The notes under the pieces were generated by a model. That model was not told the origin of the DNA. It made no database searches and saw only the letters and a program-made list of their open reading frames with translations. A program made the translations under genes and the position numbers. DNA of 64,000 bases from the NCBI GenBank assembly GCA_948527295.1, contig CAOSWK010000005.1:13899-77898 (forward strand). The letters run 5' to 3'. Shown here one piece after another: positions 62,634 through 64,000 of this stretch; the first letter of the stretch is position 1, and each line of letters starts with the position of its first letter. This DNA comes from an uncultured Eubacteriales bacterium (lineage in GTDB: Bacteria > Bacillota > Clostridia > Oscillospirales > Acutalibacteraceae).

Positions 62634-62892
62634 AAATATAATTTTTGGCGAGACAGCTTGGGAAGATTATACTGAATGGCTAAAAGCGGATAAAAAAGTA
62701 CTCAAAAAAATTAACGATTTAATAGATAATATTAATCGGACTCCATTTGAAGGACTAGGAAAACCAGAGCCATTAAAAAATGAATTGTCAGGGTATTGGA
62801 GTAGGCGCGTAACTGAAAAACACAGGCTGATTTATAAAGTATATGAAGATAAAATTTATATTATCGGCTGCAAAGGGCATTATGATGATTAG
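62626..62892 (+). CDS. yoeB: Toxin of the YoeB/Txe family (ribosome-dependent mRNA interferase)
   Basis: 88 residues, RelE fold. Motifs: FGETAWEDYTEWLKADKKVL, GLGKPEPLKNELSGYWSRRV, EKHRLIYKV, and the C-terminal GCKGHYDD with His85 and Tyr86, the conserved catalytic end of YoeB. It cleaves mRNA in the ribosome A site. It ends directly against a surface-protein fragment that stays in the same reading frame past its stop. Confidence 0.93.
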   Translation: MNKNIIFGETAWEDYTEWLKADKKVLKKINDLIDNINRTPFEGLGKPEPLKNELSGYWSRRVTEKHRLIYKVYEDKIYIIGCKGHYDD

Positions 62893-63768
62893 GGCACAAG
62901 CAAGACAGAAACGGGCGCTGTGAAAAATGGCCGTGTTTTCGCCTTGAAAAAAGACCTACAATGCTCTTGGGGCAACCTGGCCGCGCTAGATGAGACAGCG
63001 TACAATAACATTTTGGCAGGAAATGGCCAAGACGGTACCGCTGGGGCCTCGTCAAATTTGGTGTGTGGAGTGAACCCGACAAACCAGAAGATTATTTTTG
63101 GCAGCATGGAGTTTTGGATTGCCGGCCGCGAAACTGCTGCAAACGGCGGTGCTATCGACAAAGATGGCGATATCATGACGCTATACCAGGCAAAATCGGT
63201 TGAAACAAGGAAGTTTAATGTGTCTGAGGATTCCTACACTGTAGATGGCAAGCCGGCCGTAACGCTGAGGCTGTACGAGGACCAAGCCGGCAGTGCCTAC
63301 CCCGCGGATAAAATAATCACTGCAAACCTGGTAGACGGCTACGCCCTAAACTGGCTGCACCGCACACCCGGCACTAACGCCTGGACTGAAGGTATGCCGG
63401 TAAAAGTGGGCAACTACGAAGTGCGATGCTACACCCCCGGCACCGAAAACTACGAACGTACCTACAGCAACGTGGTGAACTTTATAATCAAGAAAATACC
63501 GGAGCCAAGCGATTTTGTGTTTACCGGCCCGAGTAGTTGGATATACGACGGTACCCCGAAAGCTGTAACCGTTGAGCCAAAACCAGGCATAACCGGCATG
63601 GGTGCAATAACCATAAAATACTATATAGTTTATTCAGACGGCACGAAGACACTGTTGTCAGGTCCGCCCACAGTCGCTTCCCCCGACGGTGCGCACTATG
63701 AAATTTGGTTCGACGTCGCCGAAGGCACAGAATTTACAGCAAAGACAGACCTGCCCGTCGTTCTGTAA
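62893..63768 (+). pseudogene. C-terminal part of a large surface protein with MBG-like repeats, 5' lost
   Basis: The frame runs from directly after the yoeB stop to 63768 (about 291 residues): KIIFGSMEFWIAGRETA region, a beta-domain (VTLRLYEDQAGSAYPADK, GNYEVRCYTPGTENYERTYS), then an MBG-like repeat (SWIYDGTPKAVTVEPKPGIT, KYYIVYSDGTKTLLSGPPT, VAEGTEFTAKTDL) and a stop. There is no SD, start or signal peptide; a GTG at 62920 has no SD. It looks like the 3' end of an adhesin cut by the toxin-antitoxin module. G/C-richer than the island genes around it. Confidence 0.7.
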
Positions 63769-63793
63769 ATTAATAGAATAAAATATAATCACC

Positions 63794-63825
63794 AAAAGGC
63801 CGCTAACAAAAGTTAGCGGCTTTTC
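63794..63825. terminator. Strong terminator between convergent surface-protein ends
   Basis: GCCGCTAAC (63799-63807) and GTTAGCGGC (63812-63820) pair perfectly with an AAAA loop; AAAA and TTTT flank it on the two sides, so it can work in both directions. From 63,826 to 63,927 I see nothing. Confidence 0.85.
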
Positions 63826-63927
63826 TAGAAATATCAACGAATTAAGGACATTGCGTAAGAAAGAAGCCTTTCCGTAAGTGAAAGCAGACTTACTAAAACA
63901 TATCCCTTGATGTTTTGAGGCATATTT

Positions 63928-63999
63928 TTAATTTTTATGGAAAAACATGGCACGGAGGCCCGTTGCGGCACTGTAGTCCGTTCCTTCAGTGACATCGTA
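63928..63999 (-). CDS. C-terminal end of another surface protein of the MBG-repeat type (cut by window edge)
   Basis: The minus-strand frame from the right edge to TAA 63928-63930 encodes YDVTEGTDYSAATGL then RAMFFHKN, the same ending pattern as VAEGTEFTAKTDL at 63,740 and EKGTDYTDAVL at 42,800. It converges on the previous fragment across the terminator. Confidence 0.65.
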   Translation of the reverse strand, partial: YDVTEGTDYSAATGLRAMFFHKN

Positions 64000-64000
64000 T

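Overview
The left two thirds of this window (about 1-42,280) is a densely packed housekeeping chromosome of a low-to-moderate GC, Gram-positive-type anaerobe. The evidence is SepF-DivIVA cell-division genes, a MutS-MutL pair whose MutL carries the endonuclease motif, an IspH protein fused to four S1 domains (an arrangement known from Clostridia), the rimP-nusA-ylxR-ylxQ-infB-rbfA-nrnA-truB cluster, many TTG and GTG starts with strong Shine-Dalgarno (SD) sequences, and plain sigma-A promoters (TTGACA/TATAAT, 17-bp spacers). I would place it in Clostridia, probably a gut or host-associated Oscillospirales-like lineage; species and family are not determined.

Layout, core. 1-3,113: the end of an unknown gene, a GHL10-type surface hydrolase, and a polysaccharide ABC exporter pair. 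3,191-11,688: miaB-mutS-mutL-miaA and a membrane-fusion-like protein. 11,761-21,557: sepF-divIVA-ileS-lspA-rluD-ppx-ppk-luxS. 21,622-24,705: small genes and the rpsF-ssb-rpsR operon with its own promoter and leader, then a 3-methyladenine glycosylase. 24,759-31,851 (minus strand): the rimP-to-truB translation/ribosome-maturation operon. 32,031-39,072: an XRE regulator, valS, ruvX, ispH-S1, rplS with a leader, and a signal peptidase. 39,151-41,850 (minus): an AEC transporter and a Rossmann-fold protein of unknown function.

Layout, accessory. An initiator tRNA-fMet (42,281-42,357) marks a sharp boundary: the base after its encoded CCA begins a broken surface-protein fragment, and everything to the right is an A/T-rich island full of debris. 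It holds a GT92-like glycosyltransferase, an ABC-F ATPase with an attenuator-like leader, an Mrr-type restriction enzyme, a RhuM-Fic fusion, a tyrosine integrase broken by a TGG-to-TGA stop, small element proteins, a ribbon-helix-helix protein and a YefM-YoeB toxin-antitoxin pair. Pseudogenes include a ferritin-like protein, a cupin, HK97-type capsid scraps, and C-terminal pieces of large Ig/MBG-like surface proteins at both ends.

The most striking content is at 50,164-57,142: three leucine-rich-repeat (BspA/LRR_5-like) surface proteins. The two with intact 5' regions begin with an 84-residue leader that looks like a Nif11-type bacteriocin/RiPP leader ending in Ser-Gly-Gly, followed directly by a Sec-like hydrophobic segment with an A-x-A site. 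The two genes diverge from matching promoters and ribosome binding sites. One is interrupted by an 11-bp tandem duplication that creates a TTGA stop/start overlap inside the leader, a possible on/off switch. No processing peptidase or transporter for these leaders is in the window.
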